Source: an uncultured Gammaproteobacteria bacterium (GTDB taxonomy: Bacteria > Pseudomonadota > Gammaproteobacteria > Arenicellales > JAANXG01). From it: a stretch of 60,583 nucleotides of DNA. Positions 16,294-25,207 of this stretch are shown piece by piece; position 1 is the stretch's first letter, and each line of letters begins with the position of its first letter. The notes beneath the pieces are model-generated. The model saw only the letters and a program-made list of their open reading frames with translations. It searched no databases and was not told where the DNA came from. The position numbers were made by a program, and so were the translations under genes. The stretch lies in the NCBI GenBank assembly GCA_947259175.1, contig CAMYKW010000012.1:1-60583 (forward strand), written 5' to 3'.

Positions 16294-17654
16294 TGCTTGC
16301 AGCGACGAACTGCGAACCGAACCGTGCGGGGTTGCACGTCGTATGGTTACTGGTGTGCGTGGCAACCCTCGCCAACGGCGCGACTTTCTGGTTGAAGCGC
16401 ACCGGCTGGCTGGAAACGCCCGCGTACCACGATCACCTGATCGAAAAAGCCGGTATCAAGGTCGTGCCACGATCCGGCCCGCTCTATGAAGAGATTCAAG
16501 ATTTTTTTTGGCGGACCAAGACGCGGCTGTACGCGGTCGCCGGTCACCAGGTCTTCGCCAAACTGGCGAAATTCGGTGTGGTGATGCTCATCGTCGGCGT
16601 CTCCCTGTGGAGCGGGTGGCGCGCGCGTCAGTGGCCGCCGGCGGCGACGCAGCCGGCGGTGCTCGGGTTCGCGGCGCTGGTGAGCTGCGCGGCGCTGGTG
16701 TCGTGGCTGCGGTTTGGCGGGGAGCTGCTGATGCCGGGGATGCGCGCATTTGCGTTTCTCGCGGTGGCCCTCGCCGCGTCTCGATTGGCATCAACTCAAA
16801 GTTTAGCTTTATTTTCGAACTATCTGATTGTGTTGGTTTTTGTGCAGCTGATTCTGGTACCGCTGGAGATGGGGTGGGGGCTGGTGCTGTTTGCCGGCAA
16901 GGGCCTGTCGCTGCTGCCGGGGGACCGGGTCACCGGCGCCTTCCTGCAACCGACCACCCTCGGCTTATTCAGTGTCATCGCGCTGACGTGCTACCTGCGC
17001 TGTGCAGACCCGTCGCTGCGCATGCGCGTGTTAGCGGCGGTCGCGGTCGGCGTCGTGGTGATCGCCGCGGCATCGGCGGCGGCGTTGCTGCTGTACCTGG
17101 TCGTGCTCGGCCAAGGATTCGCGCGGGCCATTGCCCGTTCGAGCCGCGCACGGTGGTTGGTGCTGTTGATTGCCACGGTCGCGCTGACGCTGGCGTTGCC
17201 GTGGCTGACCGGACGCGAGGAGATATTGACGTCGGTGTTCGGGCGCATGGACAAGATTCAGCGCGTGATCATCGAGGCGCCGGGGCCGCTCACGCTGCTG
17301 TTCGGGGAAGGCCTGGGGGTCGGAACCAATGCGGCGGTTCACTGGCGCGTGTTCGTCGCGGCCGAGGTCGCCGAACTTCCTTCGACGTGGTGGTTCGCGG
17401 GCAGCGACTCCACGGTGCACAGCTTGATTGGCCAGATCGGCCTGGTAGGTGGCGCCGGCTTCTATGCGCTGCTCGCCTGGGCGGCTTGGCGCGACGCCCG
17501 CGCCAGGCCGCTGTACGCGGTGATCGCCCTGGCGAGCCTGGCGATCAATATCGTGGAATTGTTTCCTGTCAACCTGCTGCTCGGGCTGTTGCTGGCGCAC
17601 AGTGCGGGCAAAGCGCCGGCCAAGATTGACAAAAACACCTCTCACAGCGGTTAA
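16293..17654 (+). CDS. Polytopic membrane protein, O-antigen ligase-like
   Basis: A 453-aa inner-membrane protein with about ten hydrophobic segments. A long loop follows the first, and a GEGLGVGTN-type loop lies near residues 345-355, resembling the WaaL/Wzy-like family. It overlaps the kinase stop by one base (TGATG), so it is coupled to lasso set 2. It is not an ABC exporter. A ligase or polymerase role is a weak inference; it could also be an export or immunity factor, since none of the usual lasso exporters is present. Confidence 0.6.
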   Translation: MLAATNCEPNRAGLHVVWLLVCVATLANGATFWLKRTGWLETPAYHDHLIEKAGIKVVPRSGPLYEEIQDFFWRTKTRLYAVAGHQVFAKLAKFGVVMLIVGVSLWSGWRARQWPPAATQPAVLGFAALVSCAALVSWLRFGGELLMPGMRAFAFLAVALAASRLASTQSLALFSNYLIVLVFVQLILVPLEMGWGLVLFAGKGLSLLPGDRVTGAFLQPTTLGLFSVIALTCYLRCADPSLRMRVLAAVAVGVVVIAAASAAALLLYLVVLGQGFARAIARSSRARWLVLLIATVALTLALPWLTGREEILTSVFGRMDKIQRVIIEAPGPLTLLFGEGLGVGTNAAVHWRVFVAAEVAELPSTWWFAGSDSTVHSLIGQIGLVGGAGFYALLAWAAWRDARARPLYAVIALASLAINIVELFPVNLLLGLLLAHSAGKAPAKIDKNTSHSG

Positions 17655-17719
17655 TGATAAGCGCACAACGTGATGATTTGACATAGATAATTACCCGGAA
17701 TGCAGCGTAACCCCGGTCT

Positions 17720-17748
17720 TTGCGTACGCACGGGATTTCCACTACAAT
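17720..17748 (+). promoter_or_regulatory. Candidate sigma-70 promoter of rpsF operon
   Basis: TTGCGT at 17720-17725 and TACAAT at 17743-17748 with a 17-nt spacer. It would give a 5' leader of about 67 nt before rpsF. A strong SD, AAGGAG, lies at 17812-17817. Confidence 0.5.
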
Positions 17749-17822
17749 CGCGCCGCGTCTTAACGCCAACTCCTTGCCTCACCGCGATGACGGGAGGCTG
17801 TAATCACCCATAAGGAGCACAC

Positions 17823-18542
17823 ATGCGACATTATGAAATCGTATTTCTGGTCCATCCGGACCAGAGCGAGCAGGTGCCGGCGATGATCGACCGCTATCGG
17901 GCGATGATCGAGAATGGCGGTGGATCGATCCATCGCCTCGAGGACTGGGGCCGCCGACAGCTCGCTTTTTCCATCAATAAAGTTCACAAGGCCCATTACG
18001 TGTTGTTGAACGTAGAGTGCGACAAACCGGCGCTGGACGAGATCGAAAACGCGTTCCGCTTCAGCGATGCGGTGTTGCGCTCCCTGGTGCTGCGGCGCGA
18101 CCACGCGGTTTCCGAACCCTCGCCGATGATGAAGGAGGTGGAGGAAGAACGGGAGCGCGAGGCCGCCGCCCAAGCCCGCGAGGCCGAGATGGCCGCCGCG
18201 GCTGAGGCCGAGGCCGAGGCCAAAGCCGAGAAGGCCGGCGAGCCTGCCGTGGAAGAGGCGACTGACGAGTCCGCGGAAGCCTCCGACGCCGGCGAGCCTG
18301 CTGTGGAGGAGGCGGTTGACGAGTCCGCGGAAGCCTCCGACGCCGGCGAGCCTGCTGTGCAGGAGGCGGTTGACGAGTCCGCGGAAGCCTCCGACGCCGG
18401 CGAGCCTGCTGTGGAGGAGGCGGTTGACGAGTCCGCAGAAGCCTCCGATGCCGCGGAGTCGAGCGAGGCGCCGGTCGAAGCCGAATCCGCTGCCGAGGCG
18501 CCTGAATCCGACCCCAAAAACAAGGACAACCCAGATGGCTAG
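17823..18542 (+). CDS. rpsF: Ribosomal protein bS6 with long repeat tail
   Basis: A 239-aa protein. Residues 1-100 are a normal bS6 ([33 protein letters not shown]), which binds 16S rRNA with bS18. The usual length is about 100-140 residues. Here a Glu/Ala-rich helical stretch is followed by four 18-aa repeats of the [18 protein letters not shown] type, giving a strongly acidic tail. It is preceded by a strong SD and overlaps rpsR by 8 nt. E. coli bS6 also has a short Glu tail, added after translation by RimK, so acidity as such fits, but the length does not. Confidence 0.97.
   Translation: MRHYEIVFLVHPDQSEQVPAMIDRYRAMIENGGGSIHRLEDWGRRQLAFSINKVHKAHYVLLNVECDKPALDEIENAFRFSDAVLRSLVLRRDHAVSEPSPMMKEVEEEREREAAAQAREAEMAAAAEAEAEAKAEKAGEPAVEEATDESAEASDAGEPAVEEAVDESAEASDAGEPAVQEAVDESAEASDAGEPAVEEAVDESAEASDAAESSEAPVEAESAAEAPESDPKNKDNPDG
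18237..18452 (+). repeat. 54-bp tandem repeat, four copies, in rpsF
   Basis: Units begin at 18237, 18291, 18345 and 18399, are almost identical and keep frame (18 codons). The first copy differs most. The near identity suggests recent expansion or ongoing length change. Confidence 0.95.
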
Positions 18543-18762
18543 ACCCTACCGACGACGTAAATACTGCCGCTTCACGGCGCTGGGCGTCGATGAGATCGAC
18601 TACAAGGATCTCGCGACGCTGAAAAACTATATTACCGAGACCGGGCGTATCATACCCAGCCGCAACACCGGCACCCGGGCCCGCTATCAACGGCAGTTGG
18701 CGCGCGCGGTGAAACTGGCGCGATACCTGGCGTTGCTGCCTTACACCGATGGACACGGTTAG
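18535..18762 (+). CDS. rpsR: Ribosomal protein bS18
   Basis: A 75-aa protein with the bS18 pattern RRRKYCRF near the start, then [17 protein letters not shown] and [16 protein letters not shown]. It forms the bS6-bS18 pair on the 30S platform. The ATG lies inside the end of rpsF (8-nt overlap). Confidence 0.98.
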   Translation: MARPYRRRKYCRFTALGVDEIDYKDLATLKNYITETGRIIPSRNTGTRARYQRQLARAVKLARYLALLPYTDGHG

Positions 18763-18777
18763 TCCGGGAGGTTCGCC

Positions 18778-19227
18778 GTGGAAGTGATATTGCTGGAAAA
18801 GATACAGAACCTGGGTGACCTGGGCGACCTGGTGAAGGTCAGGGCGGGGTACGCTCGCAACTACCTCGTGCCCCAGGGCAAGGCCGCACCGGCGACCCCG
18901 GAAAACCGTGAGAAGTTCGAGCAGCAGCGCAAGGAGCTGGAAAAGACCGCCGAGGAGAAACTCGACCAGGCGCAGCAGCGTGCGCAGGCTATGGCCGGCG
19001 CCAGCGTCGAGATCGCGCGCCGGGTGAGCGAGGAAGACAGGCTGTTCGGGTCGGTGACCACCAGTGACATCGCCGAGGCAATGCAAAACATCGGGCACGA
19101 GCTGCAAAAATCCGAGATCCATCTCTCCGAAGGTCCGCTGAAGACTATCGGCGAACACGAAGTCGCAGTGAGCTTGCATCCGGAGGTGCACTGCACGGTG
19201 ACCGTGGTCATCGTGGCGGAGGAATAA
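18778..19227 (+). CDS. rplI: Ribosomal protein bL9
   Basis: A 149-aa protein of normal length starting at GTG. The N-terminal RNA-binding domain shows VILLEKIQNLGDLG and VKVRAGYARNYLVPQGKA, followed by the long helix and the C-terminal domain ending VTVVIVAEE. It completes the rpsF-rpsR-rplI operon, 15 nt after rpsR. Confidence 0.98.
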   Translation: MEVILLEKIQNLGDLGDLVKVRAGYARNYLVPQGKAAPATPENREKFEQQRKELEKTAEEKLDQAQQRAQAMAGASVEIARRVSEEDRLFGSVTTSDIAEAMQNIGHELQKSEIHLSEGPLKTIGEHEVAVSLHPEVHCTVTVVIVAEE

Positions 19228-19595
19228 CGGGCGCGATCCTTAAACCGCGCGTGGGTTGTATTCCGCACGTCAATGGGTTCGCTCCGTGCGTTGAAGTGAT
19301 CGATTAAATACGCGCGACAACTCCTGGAAAGCATTGCAAGCAAACGCGGAGACTGCGCGTAAACACGCCGCTCAACTCACGTTGCCGCTAGCGGCGGTTT
19401 TACGTTAACCTGCTTCGAGCAGCATGAGGTGGTCAAACCGCGACCGAACCCGCCGCGCCGAGCACCGGAACGCCGAGCCGGGCGTTCTCCTCGAGCCCAT
19501 GTTGCCAAGCCGATGCACCCGGACTTCGCCGAGCGGCGAGGATTGCGGATGAGTCGATCTCCAACGAGAGTTGCCGACGTCTGAGGAACGATTGC
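19228..19595. other. Gap between rplI and dnaB
   Basis: No gene is apparent in these 368 nt. A 12-bp palindrome, GCCGCTAGCGGC at 19384-19395, followed by TTTT at 19398, may be a weak terminator for the ribosomal operon. No clear promoter for dnaB was identified. Confidence 0.4.
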
Positions 19596-20993
19596 ATGAG
19601 TACACCGACTCTGTCCACCCGCGCCGAGCAGATCAGCGATCATTTACGCTTGCCGCCGCAGGCGATCGAGGCAGAACAATCCGTGCTCGGCGGTTTGATG
19701 CTGGACAACCAGTTGATCGACGAGGTCAGCGGTATCATCGGCGGCGATGATTTTTATCGTAACGATCACCGGCACATATTTCGCGCCATCTGCGCCCTGA
19801 ATGAAAACAGTGATCCCGCGGACGTAGTGACGGTGTCGGAGTGGCTGAGCAACGTCGGAGAACTCGACGCCACCGGGGGGTTGGCCTATCTGGGATCGCT
19901 GGCGCAGAACACGCCGAACACCGCCAACGTCACTGCCTACGCCCGCATCGTCCACGAACGCGCGATCCTTAGACGGTTGATAGACGCCGGCAACGACATC
20001 GTGGGACGCGCCTACCATCCGGAGGGCCGGAGCCCGGGGGAGGTGTTGGACCACGCCGAGCAGGTGATTTTTGAAATTGCGCAACGCGGCGTGCAACGGG
20101 GCGGCAGCTTTCAGCCCATCAAGGGTTTATTGAAACAGACGCTCGAGCGGGTCGAGGAATTATTCGCGTCGAAGGAGCTGGTGACCGGCCTGGCCACCGG
20201 GTTCGCCGATCTCGACGAGATGACCGCCGGACTGCAGGCCGCCGATCTGATCATCATCGCCGGACGCCCGTCCATGGGTAAGACCGCGCTGGCGATGAAT
20301 CTCGTCGAGCACGCGGCGATCGACAAGAATCTGCCGGTGGCGATATTCAGCATGGAGATGCCCGGACAACAGTTGTCGATGCGCATGTTGGCTTCCTTGA
20401 GCCGGGTGAACGCGCAGAAGTTGCGCACCGGCCGCCTCGACGATGATGACTGGCCGCGCATCACCGGCACGCTCAGCATGCTGGCCGACAAGCCGATTTA
20501 TGTCGACGACACCCCGGCGCTCACGCCGCTGGATCTGCGCACCCGCGCGCGCCGCCTGGCGCGCGAACATGGCCTCGGCCTGATCATCGTCGACTATCTG
20601 CAATTGATGCAGTCCAACGACGGCTCGAGCGCGGAGAATCGCGCCACCGAGATTTCCAGTATTACGCGGTCATTAAAGACCCTGGCCAAGGAGCTCAATG
20701 TACCGCTGGTGGCCCTGTCGCAGCTCAACCGCAGCCTGGAAAACCGTCCGAATAAACGCCCGGTGATGTCGGACCTGCGCGAGAGCGGTGCTATCGAGCA
20801 AGACGCGGATGTGATCTTTTTCATCTACCGCGACGAGGTCTACGACGAGGACAGCCGCGATAAGGGCACCGCCGAGATCATAATCGGCAAACAGCGGAAC
20901 GGCCCGGTGGGGACGGTGCGCTTGACCTTCATGGGGGAGTACACCCGGTTCGAGAATTTCACCAACACCGATTTCGACGCGCTGTATGGCTGA
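19596..20993 (+). CDS. dnaB: Replicative DNA helicase
   Basis: A 465-aa hexameric 5'-3' helicase of the replication fork. The N-terminal DnaB domain begins LRLPPQAIEAEQSVLGGLML. The RecA-like domain has the P-loop AGRPSMGKTALA, the Walker B segment LIIVDYLQLM and the AELNVPL-type/QLNRSLENRP motif. Length is normal. radA follows; the alr gene often found between them in gammaproteobacteria is not present. Confidence 0.98.
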   Translation: MSTPTLSTRAEQISDHLRLPPQAIEAEQSVLGGLMLDNQLIDEVSGIIGGDDFYRNDHRHIFRAICALNENSDPADVVTVSEWLSNVGELDATGGLAYLGSLAQNTPNTANVTAYARIVHERAILRRLIDAGNDIVGRAYHPEGRSPGEVLDHAEQVIFEIAQRGVQRGGSFQPIKGLLKQTLERVEELFASKELVTGLATGFADLDEMTAGLQAADLIIIAGRPSMGKTALAMNLVEHAAIDKNLPVAIFSMEMPGQQLSMRMLASLSRVNAQKLRTGRLDDDDWPRITGTLSMLADKPIYVDDTPALTPLDLRTRARRLAREHGLGLIIVDYLQLMQSNDGSSAENRATEISSITRSLKTLAKELNVPLVALSQLNRSLENRPNKRPVMSDLRESGAIEQDADVIFFIYRDEVYDEDSRDKGTAEIIIGKQRNGPVGTVRLTFMGEYTRFENFTNTDFDALYG

Positions 20994-21066
20994 GCGTCCG
21001 GGTGTGTGCCTCGACCGCCTGCGCGGCGCCGCGTGCGGGTCACGCTGATTGCTCGAGGTCCCGGGG

Positions 21067-22437
21067 ATGGCGGCCAAGAATAAGCCGGTCTTTACCTGCA
21101 CCAGCTGCGGCGCACAGTCACCGAAATGGGCGGGCCAGTGCCCGGAGTGTCAGGCCTGGAACGCGTTGATGGAGACGGCGGCGCCGGCCGCCGCCGATGC
21201 CTCGCACCGCTACGCGGGCTACGCCGACCCGGACCCGGTGCGTCGCCTGGCGGCGGTGGAGATTCAACATGAGGACCGCATGTCCAGCGGTATTGCGGAG
21301 CTCGACCGGGTGTTGGGAGGCGGCCTGGTGGTGGGCTCGGTGATTCTGCTTGGCGGGGATCCGGGTATCGGGAAGTCTACGCTGCTGCTCCAGGGGCTCG
21401 CCGCGATCAGCCGGCAAGTCGGCGCCTTGTACGTAACCGGTGAGGAATCCGCGCAGCAGATTGCGCTGCGCGCCAGTCGACTGGGCGTCGACGGCGCGGA
21501 GCTGGAGTTGCTGGCCGACAACTGCCTGGAGACCGTCATCGCCGCCGCCGCCCAACAACGGCCCCGGGTGCTGGTCATCGACTCGATTCAAACCTTGTAT
21601 ACGAACGCGCTGCAGTCGGCGCCGGGCAGCGTCGCGCAGGTGCGGGAAACCGCGGCGCAACTGGTGCGGTACGCCAAGCAAACCGGCACCACCGCGATTC
21701 TTATCGGACACGTGACCAAGGAGGGGGTGCTCGCCGGGCCGCGTGTGCTCGAGCATATGGTGGACACGGTGCTTTACTTCGAGGGCGACCGGTCCAGTAG
21801 TTTCCGCCTGATCAGATCGTTCAAGAACCGGTTCGGTGCGGTCAACGAAATCGGGGTGTTCGCAATGACCGATCGCGGGCTCAAGGAAGTGGCGAACCCG
21901 TCGGCGATGTTCGTCGGCCGGGACCGCGACAAGTCCCCGGGCAGCGTGACCCTGGCGACCCAGGAGGGGACGCGGCCGTTATTGGTGGAAGTACAGGCGC
22001 TGGTCGACAGGAGCCCGCTGGCGAATCCACGCCGTCTCACGGTGGGCCTGGATGCGTCGCGATTGGCGATGTTGCTGGCGGTCCTGCATCGGCACGCCGA
22101 CTGTGTGCTGTACGATCAGGACGTCTTCGTTAGCGCGGTGGGCGGCGTACGCGTCGTCGAACCGGCGGCGGACCTCGCCATCTGTATGGCGGTGGTTTCC
22201 AGTCTCAGGAACCAGGTGCTGCGCGGGGACACCGTGGTGTTCGGGGAAGTGGGTCTATCCGGGGAGGTGCGGCCGGTGCAGCGCGGCGTCGACCGGGTTC
22301 GCGAGGCGGTGAAGCTGGGATTCGCGCGCGCAATCATCCCCGACGCCAATGCCAGTAAACACCTGCCCGAGACCGTGTCGGTGATACCCGTGCGCCGCAT
22401 CAGCGATGCACTGAAACATGCATTCGCATCGCCGTAA
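21067..22437 (+). CDS. radA: DNA repair ATPase RadA
   Basis: A 456-aa RecA-like protein that promotes branch migration of recombination intermediates. The N-terminal C4 zinc finger (CTSCG and CPEC), P-loop GGDPGIGKST, the RadA-specific KNRFG motif and a C-terminal Lon-protease-like domain are all visible. The ATG at 21067 gives the standard MAAKNKPVFTC start; a TTG six codons earlier has no support. Confidence 0.97.
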   Translation: MAAKNKPVFTCTSCGAQSPKWAGQCPECQAWNALMETAAPAAADASHRYAGYADPDPVRRLAAVEIQHEDRMSSGIAELDRVLGGGLVVGSVILLGGDPGIGKSTLLLQGLAAISRQVGALYVTGEESAQQIALRASRLGVDGAELELLADNCLETVIAAAAQQRPRVLVIDSIQTLYTNALQSAPGSVAQVRETAAQLVRYAKQTGTTAILIGHVTKEGVLAGPRVLEHMVDTVLYFEGDRSSSFRLIRSFKNRFGAVNEIGVFAMTDRGLKEVANPSAMFVGRDRDKSPGSVTLATQEGTRPLLVEVQALVDRSPLANPRRLTVGLDASRLAMLLAVLHRHADCVLYDQDVFVSAVGGVRVVEPAADLAICMAVVSSLRNQVLRGDTVVFGEVGLSGEVRPVQRGVDRVREAVKLGFARAIIPDANASKHLPETVSVIPVRRISDALKHAFASP

Positions 22438-22472
22438 CGTCGCAGCAACAGTGTTGATATCAGCCGTCTGTA

Positions 22473-22492
22473 GGAGCGGCTTTCAGCCGCGA
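22473..22492 (+). repeat. REP-like hairpin copy
   Basis: GGAGCGGCTTTCAGCCGCGA, identical to the inverted copy at 220-239. It sits in the 116-nt gap between the convergent radA and FHA genes and could help end transcription from both sides. Confidence 0.7.
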
Positions 22493-22553
22493 TTACATTG
22501 CGCGCCCGCTCGTGCAGCGCATTGCACGCAGGGCAAGGGGGGCTGATTGCCGC

Positions 22554-23249
22554 TCAATCCGTTTCGTGGGAACCGTCAATGGTGAAACGCAGACTCACGT
22601 CATCCACCAGCAACTCGTCCTGGTCGCACAGCACCACCGGTTTGTTCAACGGCTTGCCGTTGAGCGCTGCGGCTGACGCGTCCGGCAAGGACGACACCAG
22701 GAATTCGTGACCTACCGGTTCGATGACAACGCTGCGCTTGTGATCCCTGCCTAGCACCAGCCGGTCGCGGGTCAAGTTGATGACGGCGCCCTGGTTGACA
22801 CCGTTCAGCACCAACAACTGTGCGCCGTTGGCGACAGACGCCGGCTCGTGTTGATCCGCCGTGGATACGAACGCGGCTGGCGCCGCGGGCATTTCGCCGA
22901 CAGGCGGCACCGCCTCAGGTTCCGGCGCAGCGGCGGCGGTCGGCGCCGCGCGTTCGCCGCCGTCGTGCTGTAAATATTTAAGCTTGTAGCTGCCGATGAG
23001 AATCAAGTCGTTATCGCGCAAGTCGCAGCGCGTGACGGATCTGTCGTTGACAAATGTGCCCAGGGCACTGCTCAGATCCTTGATTACGGACCCGGAGTCG
23101 GAGGTGAATATCCGTGCATGCCGTTCGCTTACCGAAGGCGACTTCAGTCGGATTTCATTGACCGCAGAGCGGCCGATCCCGACGCCGCCCGCCGGGAGAT
23201 TGAATTGGGTAATAACTTCTCCTTTTTTTATCAACAGCAATCTGGCCAT
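22554..23249 (-). CDS. Protein with two FHA domains
   Basis: A 231-aa phosphothreonine-binding protein. FHA 1 spans about residues 1-80 (GIGRSAVNEIRL, SVSERHARI). A Pro/Ala-rich linker follows, then FHA 2 in the C-terminal half (LVLGRDHKRSVVI). It follows the PP2C phosphatase gene by 14 nt, so the two probably act together in Ser/Thr phosphorylation signalling. The partner kinase is not in the window. Confidence 0.88.
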   Translation of the reverse strand: MARLLLIKKGEVITQFNLPAGGVGIGRSAVNEIRLKSPSVSERHARIFTSDSGSVIKDLSSALGTFVNDRSVTRCDLRDNDLILIGSYKLKYLQHDGGERAAPTAAAAPEPEAVPPVGEMPAAPAAFVSTADQHEPASVANGAQLLVLNGVNQGAVINLTRDRLVLGRDHKRSVVIEPVGHEFLVSSLPDASAAALNGKPLNKPVVLCDQDELLVDDVSLRFTIDGSHETD

Positions 23250-23263
23250 GGGATTTCAAAAAT

Positions 23264-24031
23264 TTATAGTCGAGACGGCCTCGCGAGAATCACCGAAATA
23301 TTGTCGGGACCGCCGTTATTGTTGGCGGCGGCGATCAAGCGTTCCACCTTGCACTGTAACCCAATATCATCCTGTTGCAGCAAGTTTTCGATCTCGGCGT
23401 CAGCCATGGCCTCGGTCAAACCGTCCGAACACAACAGGAATAGATCATCGCTGCTCACCGGGCCCTGGTTGATGTCGGGGGTGACGGTTTCGTCCGTGCC
23501 CAGTGCCTTTACTAGAATGTTTTTTCCATTCCACCGCGTTGCCTGCTGGCGGGTGATGAAGCCCTGGCGCATGTACCGCTCCGCGAGGGTATGATCCACG
23601 GTCAATTGCTCCAGGCGGCCTTCGGCGAAGCGATATAAACGGGAATCTCCGATATGGGCCGCGATGTAATGCTGGTCGTGAAAACACACAACCACAACCG
23701 TCGCGCCCATGCCGGAACAATCGGCTTGTTCGCGGGCGACATTGAGTATCGCGGTATTTGCGTTGAGGAGGGTTTCGGCCAGTGTCTGCGGACTCACCGG
23801 TAATCCGTTGCCGGCGTGGCTACCGCGGGGGCCGCAGCCGAGCTGAGAGGCAATCACCTCGACCGCCATGCTGCTGGCCACGTCACCGGCGCGATGCCCG
23901 CCCATGCCGTCGGACAGAATAACGATACCTTGTTGCGGAAAAATGCGCACAGCATCTTCATTGCGGATGCGTATCAGCCCGATATCGGTACCGGCCGCCA
24001 TCTCCCAACTGGTGCTGCTATCTTGTGGCAT
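23264..24031 (-). CDS. PP2C-family Ser/Thr phosphatase
   Basis: 255 aa from the ATG at 24031. PP2C metal-binding motifs are all visible: RIRNEDA, LSDGMGGHRAGD, AHIGDSRLYRF, LCSDGLTEA and GGPDNISV. A start further upstream at 24142 would overlap dapE by 73 nt and add non-homologous residues, so the internal ATG is preferred. It lies at the end of the dap gene string and next to a double-FHA gene. Confidence 0.92.
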   Translation of the reverse strand: MPQDSSTSWEMAAGTDIGLIRIRNEDAVRIFPQQGIVILSDGMGGHRAGDVASSMAVEVIASQLGCGPRGSHAGNGLPVSPQTLAETLLNANTAILNVAREQADCSGMGATVVVVCFHDQHYIAAHIGDSRLYRFAEGRLEQLTVDHTLAERYMRQGFITRQQATRWNGKNILVKALGTDETVTPDINQGPVSSDDLFLLCSDGLTEAMADAEIENLLQQDDIGLQCKVERLIAAANNNGGPDNISVILARPSRL

Positions 24032-24069
24032 TGCGTAATTCGCCGTGGCTGCGCGCAGATCCTTCGTGC

Positions 24070-25200
24070 TTAGAACAACAATTTCTCCATAATGCTCAAA
24101 TAGACTCGAGACAGCCGGTGCGGGTCCCGGGCGTCCAGACATTCGTTCACTTTGTGTATGGTCTCATTCGTCGGTCCGAATTCCACGACCTGCGCCCCGG
24201 TGGGAGCGATAAAACGGCCGTCCGAGGTGCCGCCGTCGGTGGATACGCATGGGTCGATATCCAGTTCCTCGCGCACCGCTTGCTTTACGACATCCAGCAA
24301 CGGACCGGCCGCGGTAAGGTACGGAAGCCCCGACGCATTCCAATCAATATCATAGTGTAGATGATGTTTGTCGAACGTCGACCGCACCCGGGCCATCAAC
24401 TGCTCCGGGGTTAACTGCGAGGAAAAGCGAAAGTTGAAATCCATTTCCAACCTTTCAGGAGTGATGTTGACGGCACCTGAATCCGCATGCAGCCTGGTGA
24501 TCTGAAAGCTGGTCGGTGGAAAATGCTCGTTACCGGTGTCCCATTCGGTCGCTGTCAAAGCCTGGACCACGGGCGCCATCTGGTGTACCGGGTTGGCCGC
24601 CAGATGGGGGTAGGCGACATGCCCCTGCACGCCATAAACGGCGGCCCTGCCGGACAGCGATCCACGGCGCCCGTTCTTGATCGTGTCGCCGGTGCGCGCG
24701 CTCGAAGTAGGTTCCCCGACCACGCAGTAATCGATATTTTCGTTGCGGCGCCGCAATGCATCGATGACCTTGACCGTTCCGTCGACGGCGGGTCCTTCTT
24801 CGTCAGATGTAATCAGCAGCGCCACCGAGCCTGGGTGATCCGGCCGCCGCGCCACGAAGGCTTCCGCCGCCGTTACGAACGCCGCCAGGGATGACTTCAT
24901 GTCCGCGGCTCCGCGCCCGTACAACATGCCGCCGTCGATGGTGGGGGTGAAGGGATCGTATTTCCATGCCGCGGAATCACCCGGTGGCACGACGTCGGAG
25001 TGCCCGGCGAATACCAGTAGTGGAGCGGAGTCTCCCCGGCGGGTCCAAAGGTTGTCTACACTGCCGAAGCGCAGGTTTTCGACATGGAAGCCCAGGGCCC
25101 GCAACCGCGCGGCGATGAGCTGCTGACAGCCATGATCGTTTGGAGTGATCGACGGGCGTCGAATCAACGCCTTGGCGAGTTCCAGCGTCGCGTCATCCAT
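24070..25200 (-). CDS. dapE: Succinyl-diaminopimelate desuccinylase
   Basis: A 376-aa M20-family zinc hydrolase that makes LL-diaminopimelate and succinate in lysine and peptidoglycan synthesis. Visible motifs are GHSDVVPPGD (metal His), GRGAADMKSSLAAF (bridging Asp) and the catalytic SDEEGPA. The start at 25200 (MDDATLELAKALI) matches the family; the upstream in-frame extension would run into dapD. It is 7 nt after dapD. Confidence 0.97.
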   Translation of the reverse strand: MDDATLELAKALIRRPSITPNDHGCQQLIAARLRALGFHVENLRFGSVDNLWTRRGDSAPLLVFAGHSDVVPPGDSAAWKYDPFTPTIDGGMLYGRGAADMKSSLAAFVTAAEAFVARRPDHPGSVALLITSDEEGPAVDGTVKVIDALRRRNENIDYCVVGEPTSSARTGDTIKNGRRGSLSGRAAVYGVQGHVAYPHLAANPVHQMAPVVQALTATEWDTGNEHFPPTSFQITRLHADSGAVNITPERLEMDFNFRFSSQLTPEQLMARVRSTFDKHHLHYDIDWNASGLPYLTAAGPLLDVVKQAVREELDIDPCVSTDGGTSDGRFIAPTGAQVVEFGPTNETIHKVNECLDARDPHRLSRVYLSIMEKLLF

Positions 25201-25207
25201 GTTCACG

